Assembly: GCF_000719515.1 (NCBI RefSeq)
Contig: NZ_JOGR01000001.1
Coordinates: 248,001-312,000 of the forward strand
Direction of reading: 5' to 3'
Length of the DNA: 64,000 nucleotides
Origin: Glycomyces sp. NRRL B-16210
Lineage (GTDB): Bacteria > Actinomycetota > Actinomycetes > Mycobacteriales > Micromonosporaceae
Position numbers and translations under genes: made by a program. The stretch's first letter is position 1, and each line of letters begins with the position of its first letter. Under the pieces are notes generated by a model. The model ran no database searches and had not been told where the DNA came from. It saw only the letters and a program-made list of their open reading frames with translations. This document shows positions 33,853 through 42,996 of the stretch, in pieces.

Positions 33853-36336
33853 TCAATCCACCGCGAGTGCGGCCGTCGGCGGTCCGGCCAGTGCGCGCCG
33901 GGTCGGGACCGCGGTCGCCGTCCATGCGAGGAGCACGGCGACGCCCGCGGCGGCCGGGATGACCCACAGCGGGCCGTGGGGCCACGGCTCGCCGAGGAAC
34001 CCGAGGCCGAGCGCGGCCATCGGCAGGACCGAGAACGCGAGCCCGGCGCCGACGGCGATGGCGGCGGTGACGAGCGCTTCGCGGGTGACCATGGCCCGCA
34101 CCTGGCGCGGCGTGGCGCCGACCGCGCGCAGCGAGGCGAACTCGGCCCGCCGCCGCGAGGTGGCCGCGACCAGGCCGTTGGCCGTCCCGAGGAGTACGTA
34201 GCCGGTCATGGCGAGGGTCGCCATGAGGCTGATCCACTGGTCGGGCGTCATGCCCTCGGGCGCCTGCGGGACCGCCGCGCCCGTGCCCACCGCCAGGCCC
34301 GGCACGCCCGCGGCCCATGCGGCCACGGCCTCGGGGTCGCCGGTGACGAGCGCGGCGTCGTAGAAGCGCGGCGCGTCGAGGAGGTCGGCGGCGAGGACGA
34401 CCGTCCCGAAGCCGAAACCGCGCTCGTAGGTCGCGGCGATCCTCGGGCTGACTTCAGTGCCGTCGGCGAGGACGAGGTCGATCGCGTCGCCGATGCCGAC
34501 GCCCCACAGCCGTGCGGCGGCCGAGGCGACGGCGACCGTCTCGCCGCGCAGTTCGGCGAGGTCGCCTTCGACTTGCCCGAGGTCGGCGACCTGTTCGATG
34601 CCCGGCGTGAACGCCAGGGCGGCGAAGGACTCGACGCCGCCCGCGTCGTCGGTGAGCCGGGCGACCATCGTGTCCGCGACGCCGACGGCGGCCTCCACGC
34701 CCGGCTCGGCGCCGAGTGCGGCCAGGTCGGCGGCGGCCACGGGCCCGGTGACCGTGGCGTCGGCGACCGCGCCCGCCTCGATCTCGGCGGCGGTCACCTC
34801 CACGAACGTGGTCTGCGAGAACACCTGCGTCACGGTCAGGCCCACGGCCAGGGCGAGGACGGCGACGGCCCCGGCGGTGCGGCGCGCGAACGCGCGGCTG
34901 TTCTTGACCGCCAGCCAGACCGGCGCGGGCGTCCGGTCGTCCAGGCGCTTCGCCGCCCGCCGCGTGAGGGCGCCGACGAGGAGCGGCCCGGCCATCGCGA
35001 AGCCGATGACGGCCACGATGGTGGCGGTGACGGCGGAGATGAACGCGGTCTCGCCGGGGACGGCGAGCGGCACGAGCGACTGCGCCGCGGCCGCCAGCAG
35101 CAGGAGGACGCCGACGACGGTGCGGACGCGCCCGGGCGCCTTCGGCTCCACGCGCGCCTCGGCGACCGCGGCGGTCGCCGGCAGGCGCGAGGTCCGCATG
35201 GCCGCGCCGCGCGCGGCCAACTGCACGGTGAGCAGCATGGCGGCCGCGACGATCAACGCGCTGATCGGCGTGCGCGCCAGAGGGAGCCCTTCGGGGAGCA
35301 TCCCGCTCTCGGCGAGGAAGCCGGTGAAGGCCCCGGCGAGCGCGTACCCGGCGGCGATGCCGGGCACGAGCGCGATCGCGGCGGCGGCGCTGGCCTGGGC
35401 GGCGATGAGGCGCCGCACCTGGCGCGGGGTCGCGCCGACCGCGCGCAGGAGTGCGAGGTCGCGGCGCTGGTTCGCGACGGCGACGCCGAGCGCCCCGGCG
35501 GTGATGAACCCGACGAGGAGCACGATGGTGCCGGCCATCGAGATCGCCATGGCGACCAGGTCGGCGTCGGCGGCCGCGTCGCCGAGGCGTTCGACCGCGC
35601 CGCGCGCCTCGCCGGTGGTGACCTCCAGGTCCGGCAGCGCCTCGCGCAGTCCGTCGGCGACCGCGCCGATGTCGGCGCCGGTCTCGGTGCGGACGGCGAT
35701 GAGGTCCGCCTCGTGCTCCTCCAGGCCCGCGAGGGCCCGAGCGGTGGCGGCGTCGGCGTGGATTCCGGGTGCGTCGGTCAGGCCCACGACGACCAGATCG
35801 GCCGCACCGGTGGGCGAGGTGACGGCGACGCTGTCGCCGACTGCCAGTCCCGCTTCGGCCGCGGTCGCGGCGTCGAGCACGATCTCGCCGGGGCCCGGCT
35901 CGCGGCCGTCCACGGTCGCGCCGGTGAGCGCGGCGGTGTCCCAACCGTGCCCCTCGACCGTTCCCGCAACCGCGCTCTCGGTCGCCATCCGCACGGTGAA
36001 CGCGATGTCGGCGGCAGCCGCCTCCACCCCCGGCACGGCCTCGACGGCCGCGACGAGTCCCGCGTCGATCGTCTCCCGTTCGGGCAGCCGCAGGTCGATG
36101 TCCTCGACCACCGGATACGTCTGCGAGGCCGCGACCAGCACTTCGGCCCCGTCGAGCCGCTCGGGCCCGATGTGCGAGGTGAGCCCGGTCTCGGCGAGGA
36201 CCGCCGCGACGGTGACCATCGCGGCCCCGCCGGCGACGGCGAGGCCGACCGCGACGAGCCCGGGCAGCCGGTGTCGGGCCATGTGCAGCGACGGGCCGGC
36301 CATGCCGAGCCGGCCCGACCGCAGGCGTGCGGCCAT
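33853..36336 (-). CDS. FtsX/MacB-type ABC transporter permease, two-repeat
   Basis: An 827-aa permease with two FtsX-like modules, each a membrane bundle after a large extracellular domain: helix 1 near residue 30, extracellular part to about 260, three helices, an intermodule helix pair, then the same plan to the C-terminus (GATPRQVRRLIAAQA and GATPRQVRAMVTREA mark the two modules). No substrate path is expected; such proteins act as mechanotransmitters or exporters of peptides and lipids. ATG 36336 directly abuts the stop of the ATPase gene (TGAATG). Confidence 0.9.
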   Translation of the reverse strand: MAARLRSGRLGMAGPSLHMARHRLPGLVAVGLAVAGGAAMVTVAAVLAETGLTSHIGPERLDGAEVLVAASQTYPVVEDIDLRLPERETIDAGLVAAVEAVPGVEAAAADIAFTVRMATESAVAGTVEGHGWDTAALTGATVDGREPGPGEIVLDAATAAEAGLAVGDSVAVTSPTGAADLVVVGLTDAPGIHADAATARALAGLEEHEADLIAVRTETGADIGAVADGLREALPDLEVTTGEARGAVERLGDAAADADLVAMAISMAGTIVLLVGFITAGALGVAVANQRRDLALLRAVGATPRQVRRLIAAQASAAAAIALVPGIAAGYALAGAFTGFLAESGMLPEGLPLARTPISALIVAAAMLLTVQLAARGAAMRTSRLPATAAVAEARVEPKAPGRVRTVVGVLLLLAAAAQSLVPLAVPGETAFISAVTATIVAVIGFAMAGPLLVGALTRRAAKRLDDRTPAPVWLAVKNSRAFARRTAGAVAVLALAVGLTVTQVFSQTTFVEVTAAEIEAGAVADATVTGPVAAADLAALGAEPGVEAAVGVADTMVARLTDDAGGVESFAALAFTPGIEQVADLGQVEGDLAELRGETVAVASAAARLWGVGIGDAIDLVLADGTEVSPRIAATYERGFGFGTVVLAADLLDAPRFYDAALVTGDPEAVAAWAAGVPGLAVGTGAAVPQAPEGMTPDQWISLMATLAMTGYVLLGTANGLVAATSRRRAEFASLRAVGATPRQVRAMVTREALVTAAIAVGAGLAFSVLPMAALGLGFLGEPWPHGPLWVIPAAAGVAVLLAWTATAVPTRRALAGPPTAALAVD

Positions 36337-37104
36337 TCAGCGCCGCCCGAGGGCCGTCAGGCGCCGAGCGAGCTCGTCCGCGTCCGGATTCGGCAGGTAG
36401 GAGTCGATGCGGCCGTCGGCGACGACGCACGCGGCGTGCGCGTGGGCCGCGGCGGCCGGGTCGTGCGTGACCATGACGACCGTCTGCTCCCACTCGTCCA
36501 CCAGCTCGCGCAGCAGGGCGAGCACCTCGGCGGCCGTGTCGAGGTCGAGGGCGCCGGTCGGCTCGTCGGCGAAGACCACGTCGGGCCGGGCCGCGAGCGA
36601 CCGCGCGATGGCCGCGCGCTGCTGCTGCCCGCCCGACAGCTCCCCGGGCCTGCGGTCGAGCAGGTCCGCGAGGCCGACGCGCGCCACGAGATGGCGCAGC
36701 CAGTTCCCGTCGGCGGCCGCCCCCGACAGGCGCAGCGGCAGCGTCAGGTTCTCCTCCACCGTCAGCGACGGCAGCAGGTTGTACGACTGGAACACGAACC
36801 CGATCCGCCTGCGCCGCAGCAGGGTCCGCTTCGTCTCGCTCAGGCCCGACAGGCGCTGGCCGCCGACGCGGACCTCGCCGCCGGTCGGGTCGTCGAGCCC
36901 GGCCGCGCAGTGCAGGAGCGTGGACTTGCCCGAACCCGACGGGCCCATGACCGCCAGGAACGTGCCCCGCTGGACCTCCAGCGAGACGCGGTCGAGGACG
37001 GTGTGCTCGCCGTCGTACGTCTTCGTCACGTCGCGCATGAGCAGCGCCGGGGGCCGGGCCGTGTCGGTGCGCAGCTCCCCGCGAGGGGTGGTGAGGGTCT
37101 TCAT
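36337..37104 (-). CDS. ABC transporter ATP-binding protein (LolD/MacB-like)
   Basis: A 255-aa ATPase with Walker A GPSGSGKST, Q-loop FVFQSYNLLPSLTV, signature LSGGQQQRAAIA, Walker B VVFADEPTGALD and switch VMVTHDP, the set typical of LolD/MacB/BceA ATPases that partner FtsX-type permeases. The start at 37104 overlaps the stop of the small upstream gene (ATGA). Confidence 0.94.
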   Translation of the reverse strand: MKTLTTPRGELRTDTARPPALLMRDVTKTYDGEHTVLDRVSLEVQRGTFLAVMGPSGSGKSTLLHCAAGLDDPTGGEVRVGGQRLSGLSETKRTLLRRRRIGFVFQSYNLLPSLTVEENLTLPLRLSGAAADGNWLRHLVARVGLADLLDRRPGELSGGQQQRAAIARSLAARPDVVFADEPTGALDLDTAAEVLALLRELVDEWEQTVVMVTHDPAAAAHAHAACVVADGRIDSYLPNPDADELARRLTALGRR

Positions 37105-37328
37105 CGGCGCTTCCCCGCGACCGCCCGGACGATGAGCGCGATGCCGCTGAAGGCGGCCATGGCGCCGAACGGGATCGCCAGGAGCGCCAGCCCGATGAGC
37201 TGGAGGCCGAAGTTGAAGACCGCCCCGCCGATGAGGCCGATCCACAGCGCGGTGCTGGTGAGCTGGTAGTGGCTGGTCGCGGCCTTCGGCGGCGACGCGG
37301 GGGCGTTGATGCGGTACTGGTCGTTCAC
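37101..37328 (-). CDS. Small two-helix membrane protein
   Basis: A 75-aa protein I do not recognise by family. GTG at 37328 is chosen because GGAGGG lies 6 nt upstream; longer starts lack a site. It has a polar N-terminus and two hydrophobic segments (ALWIGLIGGAVFNFGLQLIG and ALLAIPFGAMAAFSGIALIV) with a basic end. It is the first gene of the ABC operon and is coupled to the ATPase, so an accessory or assembly role is likely. Confidence 0.75.
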   Translation of the reverse strand: MNDQYRINAPASPPKAATSHYQLTSTALWIGLIGGAVFNFGLQLIGLALLAIPFGAMAAFSGIALIVRAVAGKRR

Positions 37329-37613
37329 GGTGTTCCCTCCGTGGGATCGGATGACCATCACGCTATGGCGAAACGCCTTCGCGCCCAATGCAGTCAGCTG
37401 GCGAATCCGAGGTGGGGCCAGCCGCAGGCCGGGGGGTACAGGTAGCTGTAGCGACGATCGGCGCCGCCGAGGGTAGGTTTCTGGGGCGACCGCACGGCCA
37501 CAGCGCCGCCGAGCCGCGGCTCAGGCGCCGCAGGAGCACTGTCGCCGCAGTACAGCGGCACCACGGCCGCGCCGAGACGTCGCAGCCGCACACCACCGGG
37601 GGGAGGTCCGCAC

Positions 37614-38921
37614 ATGGCGGAGAGCCGATTCACGCGCTGGCGCGCCCGGTTCGACGACCTGCTGCGCCCCGCGGGCGCGCAGACCGAGACCGGGCCGCTC
37701 CTGCGCGCGTCCCTGCGCGCCTCCGGGTACGGCGCCGTCGGCGCCGGCTTCGGCATCCTCGCGCTGTACACGCTGCCGCTGCTGGCGCTCACCGGCCTGC
37801 TCGCGGTCCTCGGCGTCGGCCGCCCGCTCGTGGGCCCGATGATGCAGTGGGTGCGGGTCGTCGCCGGGCTCGAACGCCGCCGCCTGCGGCGCATGGGCCA
37901 CGAGGTCGAATCGCCCTACACCGACCCGATCGCCGAACCCGCCCGCACGCTCAGGGAGGTCCGCACCGACCCGAGCGCCCGCCGCGACCTGCTCTGGACC
38001 GTCCTGCACGGCACCTGGGGCCTCATCCTCGGCGCGATCCTGCTCCAGATGCCGTTCATCGCCGTCCGCGACGTCACCTACCCCCTGTGGTGGTACTTCC
38101 TGCCCGCCTCCGAGCAGCAGATCCTCAACGGCCTGATCACCGCCCAGTCGGCCAACTCCGCGATCCTCGGCTGCGCCACCGGCATCGCCGTGTTCGTGCT
38201 GTGGCTCCTGTTCGCCCCCAAGATCCTCGACTTCCAGGCCCGCCCCGGCCTGAACCTCCTCGGCCCCGACCCCGAGGTCGACCTGTCCGAACGCGTCGCC
38301 CAGCTCACCGCGACCCGCGCCGCCGCGCTCGACGCCCACGCGGTCGAACTGCGCCGGATCGAACGGGCCCTGCACGACGGGGCCCAGAACCGGCTCGTCG
38401 CCGTCGCCGTCCTCATCGGCGCGGCCCGCCGCGAGGTCGAACGCGCCCCCGAGCGGGCCGACGAGATCCTCGAACGCGCCCAGACCACCGTCGAAGGCGC
38501 GCTCGCCGAACTGCGCGCCGTCGTCCGCTCGATCCTCCCGCCCGTGCTCGAGGACCGCGGTCTCGCCGGGGCCCTCAGCGCCCTCGCCTCCGACTGCGCC
38601 GTCCCCTGCACCGTCGAAGTCGACGTCGAGGGCCGCTGCCCGGCGAGCGTCGAGGCCACCGCCTACTTCGTCGTCGCCGAATCGCTCACCAACGTGGCCA
38701 AGCACTCCCGGGCCTCCAGTGCCTCCGTCGAGGTCCGCCGCCGAGGGAATACGCTCGGCGTCGTCGTCACCGACGACGGCCGGGGCGGCGCCGACGCCGC
38801 CACCGGCTCCGGACTCGCCGGCATCGGCCGCCGCGTCGAGGCGCTCGACGGCACGGTGAGCGTCACCAGCCCACCCGGTGGGCCGACCGAGATCAGAGTG
38901 GAGCTGCCATGCGGATCGTGA
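37614..38921 (+). CDS. NarL-type sensor histidine kinase
   Basis: A 435-aa membrane kinase. Two helix pairs (about residues 40-75 and 130-205) enclose the sensor part. The phosphoacceptor is in IERALHDGAQNRLV (HisKA_3 type), followed by VVAESLTNVAKHSRAS (N box) and VVTDDGRGGAD (G box). The ATG at 37614 has GGGAGGT upstream. It overlaps its response regulator by 13 bp and is divergent from the ABC operon, which may be its target, as in bacitracin-type sensing pairs. Confidence 0.92.
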   Translation: MAESRFTRWRARFDDLLRPAGAQTETGPLLRASLRASGYGAVGAGFGILALYTLPLLALTGLLAVLGVGRPLVGPMMQWVRVVAGLERRRLRRMGHEVESPYTDPIAEPARTLREVRTDPSARRDLLWTVLHGTWGLILGAILLQMPFIAVRDVTYPLWWYFLPASEQQILNGLITAQSANSAILGCATGIAVFVLWLLFAPKILDFQARPGLNLLGPDPEVDLSERVAQLTATRAAALDAHAVELRRIERALHDGAQNRLVAVAVLIGAARREVERAPERADEILERAQTTVEGALAELRAVVRSILPPVLEDRGLAGALSALASDCAVPCTVEVDVEGRCPASVEATAYFVVAESLTNVAKHSRASSASVEVRRRGNTLGVVVTDDGRGGADAATGSGLAGIGRRVEALDGTVSVTSPPGGPTEIRVELPCGS

Positions 38922-39556
38922 TCGCCGAGGACGACACCCTCCTGCGCGAGGGCCTCAACCTCGTCCTCCAAGGCGAGGGCTTCGACGTCGTCGCCTCCGT
39001 CGGCGGCCCCGAGGCGTTCCTCGCCGCCGTCGAGGAACACCGCCCCGACATCGCGGTCGTGGACGTGCGGATGCCGCCCACCCACACCGACGAGGGCATC
39101 AAGGCCGCCGTCGCCGCCCGCCGCAACCTGCCCGGCCTGGCCGTCCTCGTCCTCTCCGCCTACGTCGAGCAGTCCTTCGCGACCGACCTCCTCGCCGACG
39201 GCGCCCGCAGCGTCGGCTACCTCCTGAAAGAACGCGTCGGCCGCGTCGACGCGTTCGTCGAGGCCCTGCACCGCGTCGCCACCGGCGGCACCGCCATCGA
39301 CCCCGAAGTGGTCGCCCAGCTGTTCGCCCAGCGCCGCGCCGACGACCCCGTCGAACGCCTCACCCCGCGCGAGAAGGAAGTCCTCTCCGTCATGGCCGAA
39401 GGCCTCGGCAACGCCGCGATCGCGCAGCGGCTCTTCATCACCGAGAACGCCGTCCACAAGCACATCCGCAACATCTTCCTCAAACTCGACCTCAACCCCG
39501 GCGACCAGACCGACCGCCGAGTCGCCGCCGTCCTCCACTACCTCGAACGCGCCTGA
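38909..39556 (+). CDS. NarL/FixJ-type response regulator
   Basis: A 215-aa regulator. The receiver domain has the acidic pair EDD, the phosphorylated Asp in VVDVRMPPTH and the Lys in LLKERVG. The C-terminal LuxR-type helix-turn-helix is LTPREKEVLSVMAEGLGNAA followed by ENAVHKHIRNIFLKL. The ATG at 38909 lies within the kinase 3' end, so the pair is translationally coupled. Confidence 0.95.
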   Translation: MRIVIAEDDTLLREGLNLVLQGEGFDVVASVGGPEAFLAAVEEHRPDIAVVDVRMPPTHTDEGIKAAVAARRNLPGLAVLVLSAYVEQSFATDLLADGARSVGYLLKERVGRVDAFVEALHRVATGGTAIDPEVVAQLFAQRRADDPVERLTPREKEVLSVMAEGLGNAAIAQRLFITENAVHKHIRNIFLKLDLNPGDQTDRRVAAVLHYLERA

Positions 39557-39660
39557 TCCGCACCCGCGCGCCGCGAATCGCGCCGAAACCGCACGTGACG
39601 TCCACAATGCTGCGATCCTCGAAAGCCTGAACGGCACGCACCGGCACCGAGGAGGACGTC

Positions 39661-40353
39661 ATGCGCGCGATCTGGGCCGAACTGATCGGCACCTTCTGTC
39701 TCGTGTTCTTCGCCGTCGGCGCGGCGGTCTTCGGCATCGAGGCCGGCGCCATCGGCTTCGTCGGCGTCGCCCTCGCCTTCGGCCTCGTGCTCTTCGCGCT
39801 CGCCTACGCGCTCGGCCCCATCTCCGGCTGCCACGTCAACCCCGCCGTCACCCTCGGCGCCCTCCTCACCGGGCGCATCAACGCCGGAGCCGCCATCGGC
39901 TACTGGATCGCCCAGTTCATCGGCGGCATCGGCGCGGCCGCGGTCCTCAAGTACATGACCACCGGCGGCGGCGCCACCGACCAGACCGGCGCACTCGGCG
40001 CCAACGACTACGGCGCCACCGTCGACGTCGGCGGCGCCTTCGTCATCGAGACGCTCCTGACCTTCCTGCTCGTGCTCGTCGTCCTCGCCGTCACCAGCAA
40101 GAAAGGCGCGACACCCGCCGCGGGAGCGGCCATCGGCCTCGTGCTCACCGTCATCCACCTCGTCGGACTCCCGCTCACCGGCACCTCCGTCAACCCGGCC
40201 CGCTCACTCGGCCCGGCCCTGTTCGCCGGCGGCGCACCGCTGGAGCACCTGTGGCTGTTCATCGTCGCACCGCTCGTCGGCGGCCTCCTCGCCGCCGTCG
40301 TCCAACCGCTCCTCTACGGCCGCGAGCACACACCCGTCGAAGAGAACGTCTGA
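39661..40353 (+). CDS. aqpZ: Aquaporin (AqpZ-like MIP channel)
   Basis: A 230-aa six-helix channel with both NPA boxes (GCHVNPAVTLG and GTSVNPARSLGPA). The arginine after the second NPA and the His at ELIH-equivalent VIHLVG suit a water-selective AqpZ-type filter rather than a glycerol facilitator. GAGGAGG lies 5 nt upstream of the ATG at 39661. It is monocistronic, with a terminator after it. Confidence 0.93.
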   Translation: MRAIWAELIGTFCLVFFAVGAAVFGIEAGAIGFVGVALAFGLVLFALAYALGPISGCHVNPAVTLGALLTGRINAGAAIGYWIAQFIGGIGAAAVLKYMTTGGGATDQTGALGANDYGATVDVGGAFVIETLLTFLLVLVVLAVTSKKGATPAAGAAIGLVLTVIHLVGLPLTGTSVNPARSLGPALFAGGAPLEHLWLFIVAPLVGGLLAAVVQPLLYGREHTPVEENV

Positions 40354-40373
40354 ACAGGCGACGGGCAACAGGC

Positions 40374-40408
40374 AACGGGCCCCGGCCGCTCTGCGGCCGG
40401 GGCCCGTT
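40374..40408 (+). terminator. Terminator after the aquaporin gene
   Basis: A perfect 16-bp stem (40374-40389 with 40393-40408) with a three-base loop lies 20 bp after the stop and ends in TT. Confidence 0.8.
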
Positions 40409-40454
40409 CGCGTCCGAAAGGCTCAGTCGTACAAATGCTCAGTCGTACTGAGGC

Positions 40455-40892
40455 TCAGTCGTACTCCGGGGCCGCCCACAGCCCCCGCCGCTCAGCCCGC
40501 GCGAGCTTCTCCGCCTTGCGCAGCGTGTCCCCGATCGTCAGATCCTGGTGGCGCAGAATATAGGTGAACGCCATGCCCTCGGCGACCGCCAGCACCGCGT
40601 AGTTCATCCCGTTCTCCATGACCACATGCGCCAGCAACCGGTCGTACTGGTCGAACATCGGATCACCCGGATCGGTGAACAGATGCACCGTCCGACCCTC
40701 CAACTTCTTGCGCGCGTACTCCTTCGCCTCCGCGCCCCAGTCCTCCGCCTCACGGAAACCGCCCGACTCCGGAGCGTTGATCCCCATGATCCGCACCCGG
40801 ACCTTCTCGCCGTCGATCCTCGCGCGGAACGTGTCGCCGTCGACCACCTCGTAGGCCTCGACCGTCGCGTAGAAGTCGCCCGGACCCTCCAT
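40455..40892 (-). CDS. Thermonuclease-family protein (SNase)
   Basis: A 145-aa staphylococcal-nuclease-fold protein. The first motif VDGDTFRARIDGEKVRVRI and MGINAPES supply Asp, Arg and Glu of the active site, and FDQYDRLLAHV supplies the second Arg. There is no signal peptide, so it is cytoplasmic unless exported by another route. The ATG at 40892 has GGAGGAGG about 8 nt upstream; longer open frames upstream are not credible. Confidence 0.88.
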   Translation of the reverse strand: MEGPGDFYATVEAYEVVDGDTFRARIDGEKVRVRIMGINAPESGGFREAEDWGAEAKEYARKKLEGRTVHLFTDPGDPMFDQYDRLLAHVVMENGMNYAVLAVAEGMAFTYILRHQDLTIGDTLRKAEKLARAERRGLWAAPEYD

Positions 40893-41004
40893 GAACCTGC
40901 CTCCTCCAGCCCGCCCCCACAGGCGGGCGACGACCCATCCTCGCATTCGCCCGCCCGTCATGGGAACCGTCCTCCACGTGCCCCCTTGTGACAGACTGGT
41001 CGGC

Positions 41005-42351
41005 GTGGAGCAACGACCGAGACGGCGGCCCGGCCCCGCGCGCAACGCGCAGCGCGACACCGTGCGCATCGACGACTCCGCGAACCCCCTCCCCGCCCAG
41101 AGCCGCACCGACACCGCGATCCCCTCTCGCGCCAAGGCCCCCCGCCGCCCCCGGGCCCTGGTCGCCTCCGCGCTGGCGACGACCACGTGGTCCATCGTGG
41201 TCGTGTTCACGCCGATCCTCGTGTGCGTCATCCTCGGCTGGTGGCAGGCCGGGCGCGAAGGCTCGGTCGCCACGGTGGTCGCCGCCGCCGGAATCGCGTG
41301 GCTCTCGGGCCACGGCGTGCCCGTCGACATCGGACCGATGCACCTGAGCGTCACCCCGCTCGCCTTGACCGCCGTGATCGCCTGGCGCCTCGCGAAGGCC
41401 GCCGCCGGGACGACCCGCGCCATCGGCGGCCGCAACGCCGCCGCGGTCCGCGCCGCGGCCGGGCTCGTCACCATCCTCTACACCGGCGCGGTCGCCGGGG
41501 CGGCGGCCCTGTGCGGCACCGGACCGTTCAGTGTGGACGTCTTGCCGGCGCTGCTGCACGCCGTGCCGCTCGTCGTCGCCGCGACCGCCTACGGCGCCGC
41601 CCGCGAGGCCGGGGTCCTGCCCTGGGACGCGGCCTCCGAGTGGCTGCGCCGCGGCCTGCGCACCGGGTTGACCACCGCCGGCGCGCTCCTGGCCTGCGGC
41701 GCCGCCGCGACCGGCGTCGCGTTCGCCGTGCGCGGACCGGTCGTCGCCGACACGCTCGCCGTCTACGGCGACGAGTCCTGGATCGTGGCCCTGCTGAGCC
41801 TGCTCTACCTGCCGAACCTCGCGGTGTGGGCCGCCGCGTACCTCGTCGGCCCCGGCTTCGCCGTCGGCGCGGGCACCGCCGTCCAGGCCGAACTCGTCGA
41901 GATCGGGCCGCTCCCGGCGTTCCCGGTCTTCGCGGCCGTGCCCTCCGCGCCGCTGCCCGACTACGCGACCCTCCTCATCGGACTGCCGCTGATGCTCGCG
42001 GCGGTCTTCGGCGTGGTCCTCACCTACCGCTCCCCGGACCTGCGGGCCCCGCGCGTGACCACCGCGGCGATCCTCGCGGCCGCGACCGCCGCCGCGACCC
42101 TGGGGCTGCTCTCCTACCTCTCGGGCGGCGCGGCCGGTCGGCACCTGCTCGCCGACCTGGGGCCCGACCCGCTCGCCGTGGCCGGGATCGGCGCCGTCCA
42201 GTTCCTCATCGGCCTCGTTGGCGCCGCGATGATCGCGCGCCTGTTCGCCGTGCACCGCCGGGCCGCCGAGGCCGAGCTCGTGCGCAGAGACACGGTGGTC
42301 ATCCCCGAACCCGCGCCGAGCCGCGAGGACGCGTTAGGGTTCTGGGCGTGA
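41005..42351 (+). CDS. DUF6350/PerM-like membrane protein
   Basis: A 448-aa multi-helix protein. The position directly upstream of purN and purH and the repeated hydrophobic pattern match the DUF6350 family that includes mycobacterial PerM, which is linked to cell division under stress. The first 55 residues are basic and disordered. The start is uncertain: GTG 41005 is the first start after a CAGACT -10-like box and would be leaderless; GTG 41061 is an alternative. The stop overlaps the purN start (GTGA). Confidence 0.8.
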   Translation: MEQRPRRRPGPARNAQRDTVRIDDSANPLPAQSRTDTAIPSRAKAPRRPRALVASALATTTWSIVVVFTPILVCVILGWWQAGREGSVATVVAAAGIAWLSGHGVPVDIGPMHLSVTPLALTAVIAWRLAKAAAGTTRAIGGRNAAAVRAAAGLVTILYTGAVAGAAALCGTGPFSVDVLPALLHAVPLVVAATAYGAAREAGVLPWDAASEWLRRGLRTGLTTAGALLACGAAATGVAFAVRGPVVADTLAVYGDESWIVALLSLLYLPNLAVWAAAYLVGPGFAVGAGTAVQAELVEIGPLPAFPVFAAVPSAPLPDYATLLIGLPLMLAAVFGVVLTYRSPDLRAPRVTTAAILAAATAAATLGLLSYLSGGAAGRHLLADLGPDPLAVAGIGAVQFLIGLVGAAMIARLFAVHRRAAEAELVRRDTVVIPEPAPSREDALGFWA

Positions 42352-42989
42352 CCACCGCGCCAATCCACGGCTCCGCGGGCGCCGCCGACGCGAGGCTCGT
42401 CGTGCTCGTCTCCGGCTCCGGCTCGAACCTCCAGGCCCTGCTCGACGCCTGCGCCGACCCCGCCTACGGGGCCCGGGTCGTCGCCGTCGGCGCCGACCGG
42501 AACGGCACCTTCGGCGCCGAGCGCGCCGCGAAGGCGGGCGTGCCGGCCTTCGTGCACCGCGTCAAGGACTACCCGACCCGCGACGCCTGGGACGAGGCCC
42601 TCACGCGCACGGTCGCCTCGTACGCGCCGGACCTGATCGTCTCGGCCGGGTTCCTGAAGCTCTGCGGCCCGCGCTTCCTGGGGGCCTTCCCGGGCCGGTA
42701 CATCAACACCCACAACTCGCTGCTGCCCGCCTTCCCCGGGATGAACGGCCCCGGCGAGGCGCTCGCGGCGGGCGTCAAGCTCGCGGGCGCGACCCTGTTC
42801 ATCTGCGACTCCGGGGTCGACACCGGGCCGATCGTGGCGCAGTGCGCGGTCCCGGTCGAGGACGACGACACCGTCGAGACGCTGACCGAGCGGATCAAGG
42901 AGGCCGAGCGGGCCCAACTGGTCACCGCGGTCGGCCGCATGGTCCGCGACGGCTGGAAGGTCGAAGACCGCCGCGTCCGCCTCGGCTGA
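42348..42989 (+). CDS. purN: Phosphoribosylglycinamide formyltransferase
   Basis: This purine-biosynthesis enzyme moves a formyl group from 10-formyl-THF to GAR. The 213-aa protein has VVLVSGSGSNLQALLDA at the GAR site, the catalytic INTHNSLLPAFPG (Asn, His) and the Asp of CDSGVDTGPI. GTG 42348 overlaps the previous stop. It is the third step of the pathway whose last two steps are carried by purH 800 bp downstream. Confidence 0.96.
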   Translation: MTTAPIHGSAGAADARLVVLVSGSGSNLQALLDACADPAYGARVVAVGADRNGTFGAERAAKAGVPAFVHRVKDYPTRDAWDEALTRTVASYAPDLIVSAGFLKLCGPRFLGAFPGRYINTHNSLLPAFPGMNGPGEALAAGVKLAGATLFICDSGVDTGPIVAQCAVPVEDDDTVETLTERIKEAERAQLVTAVGRMVRDGWKVEDRRVRLG

Positions 42990-42996
42990 GGCCGCC

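Noticed and set aside
33976..37269. A 1097-codon open frame on the plus strand
   Set aside because: It is opposite the ABC permease and ATPase genes, with the Gly/Arg-rich composition of a shadow frame.
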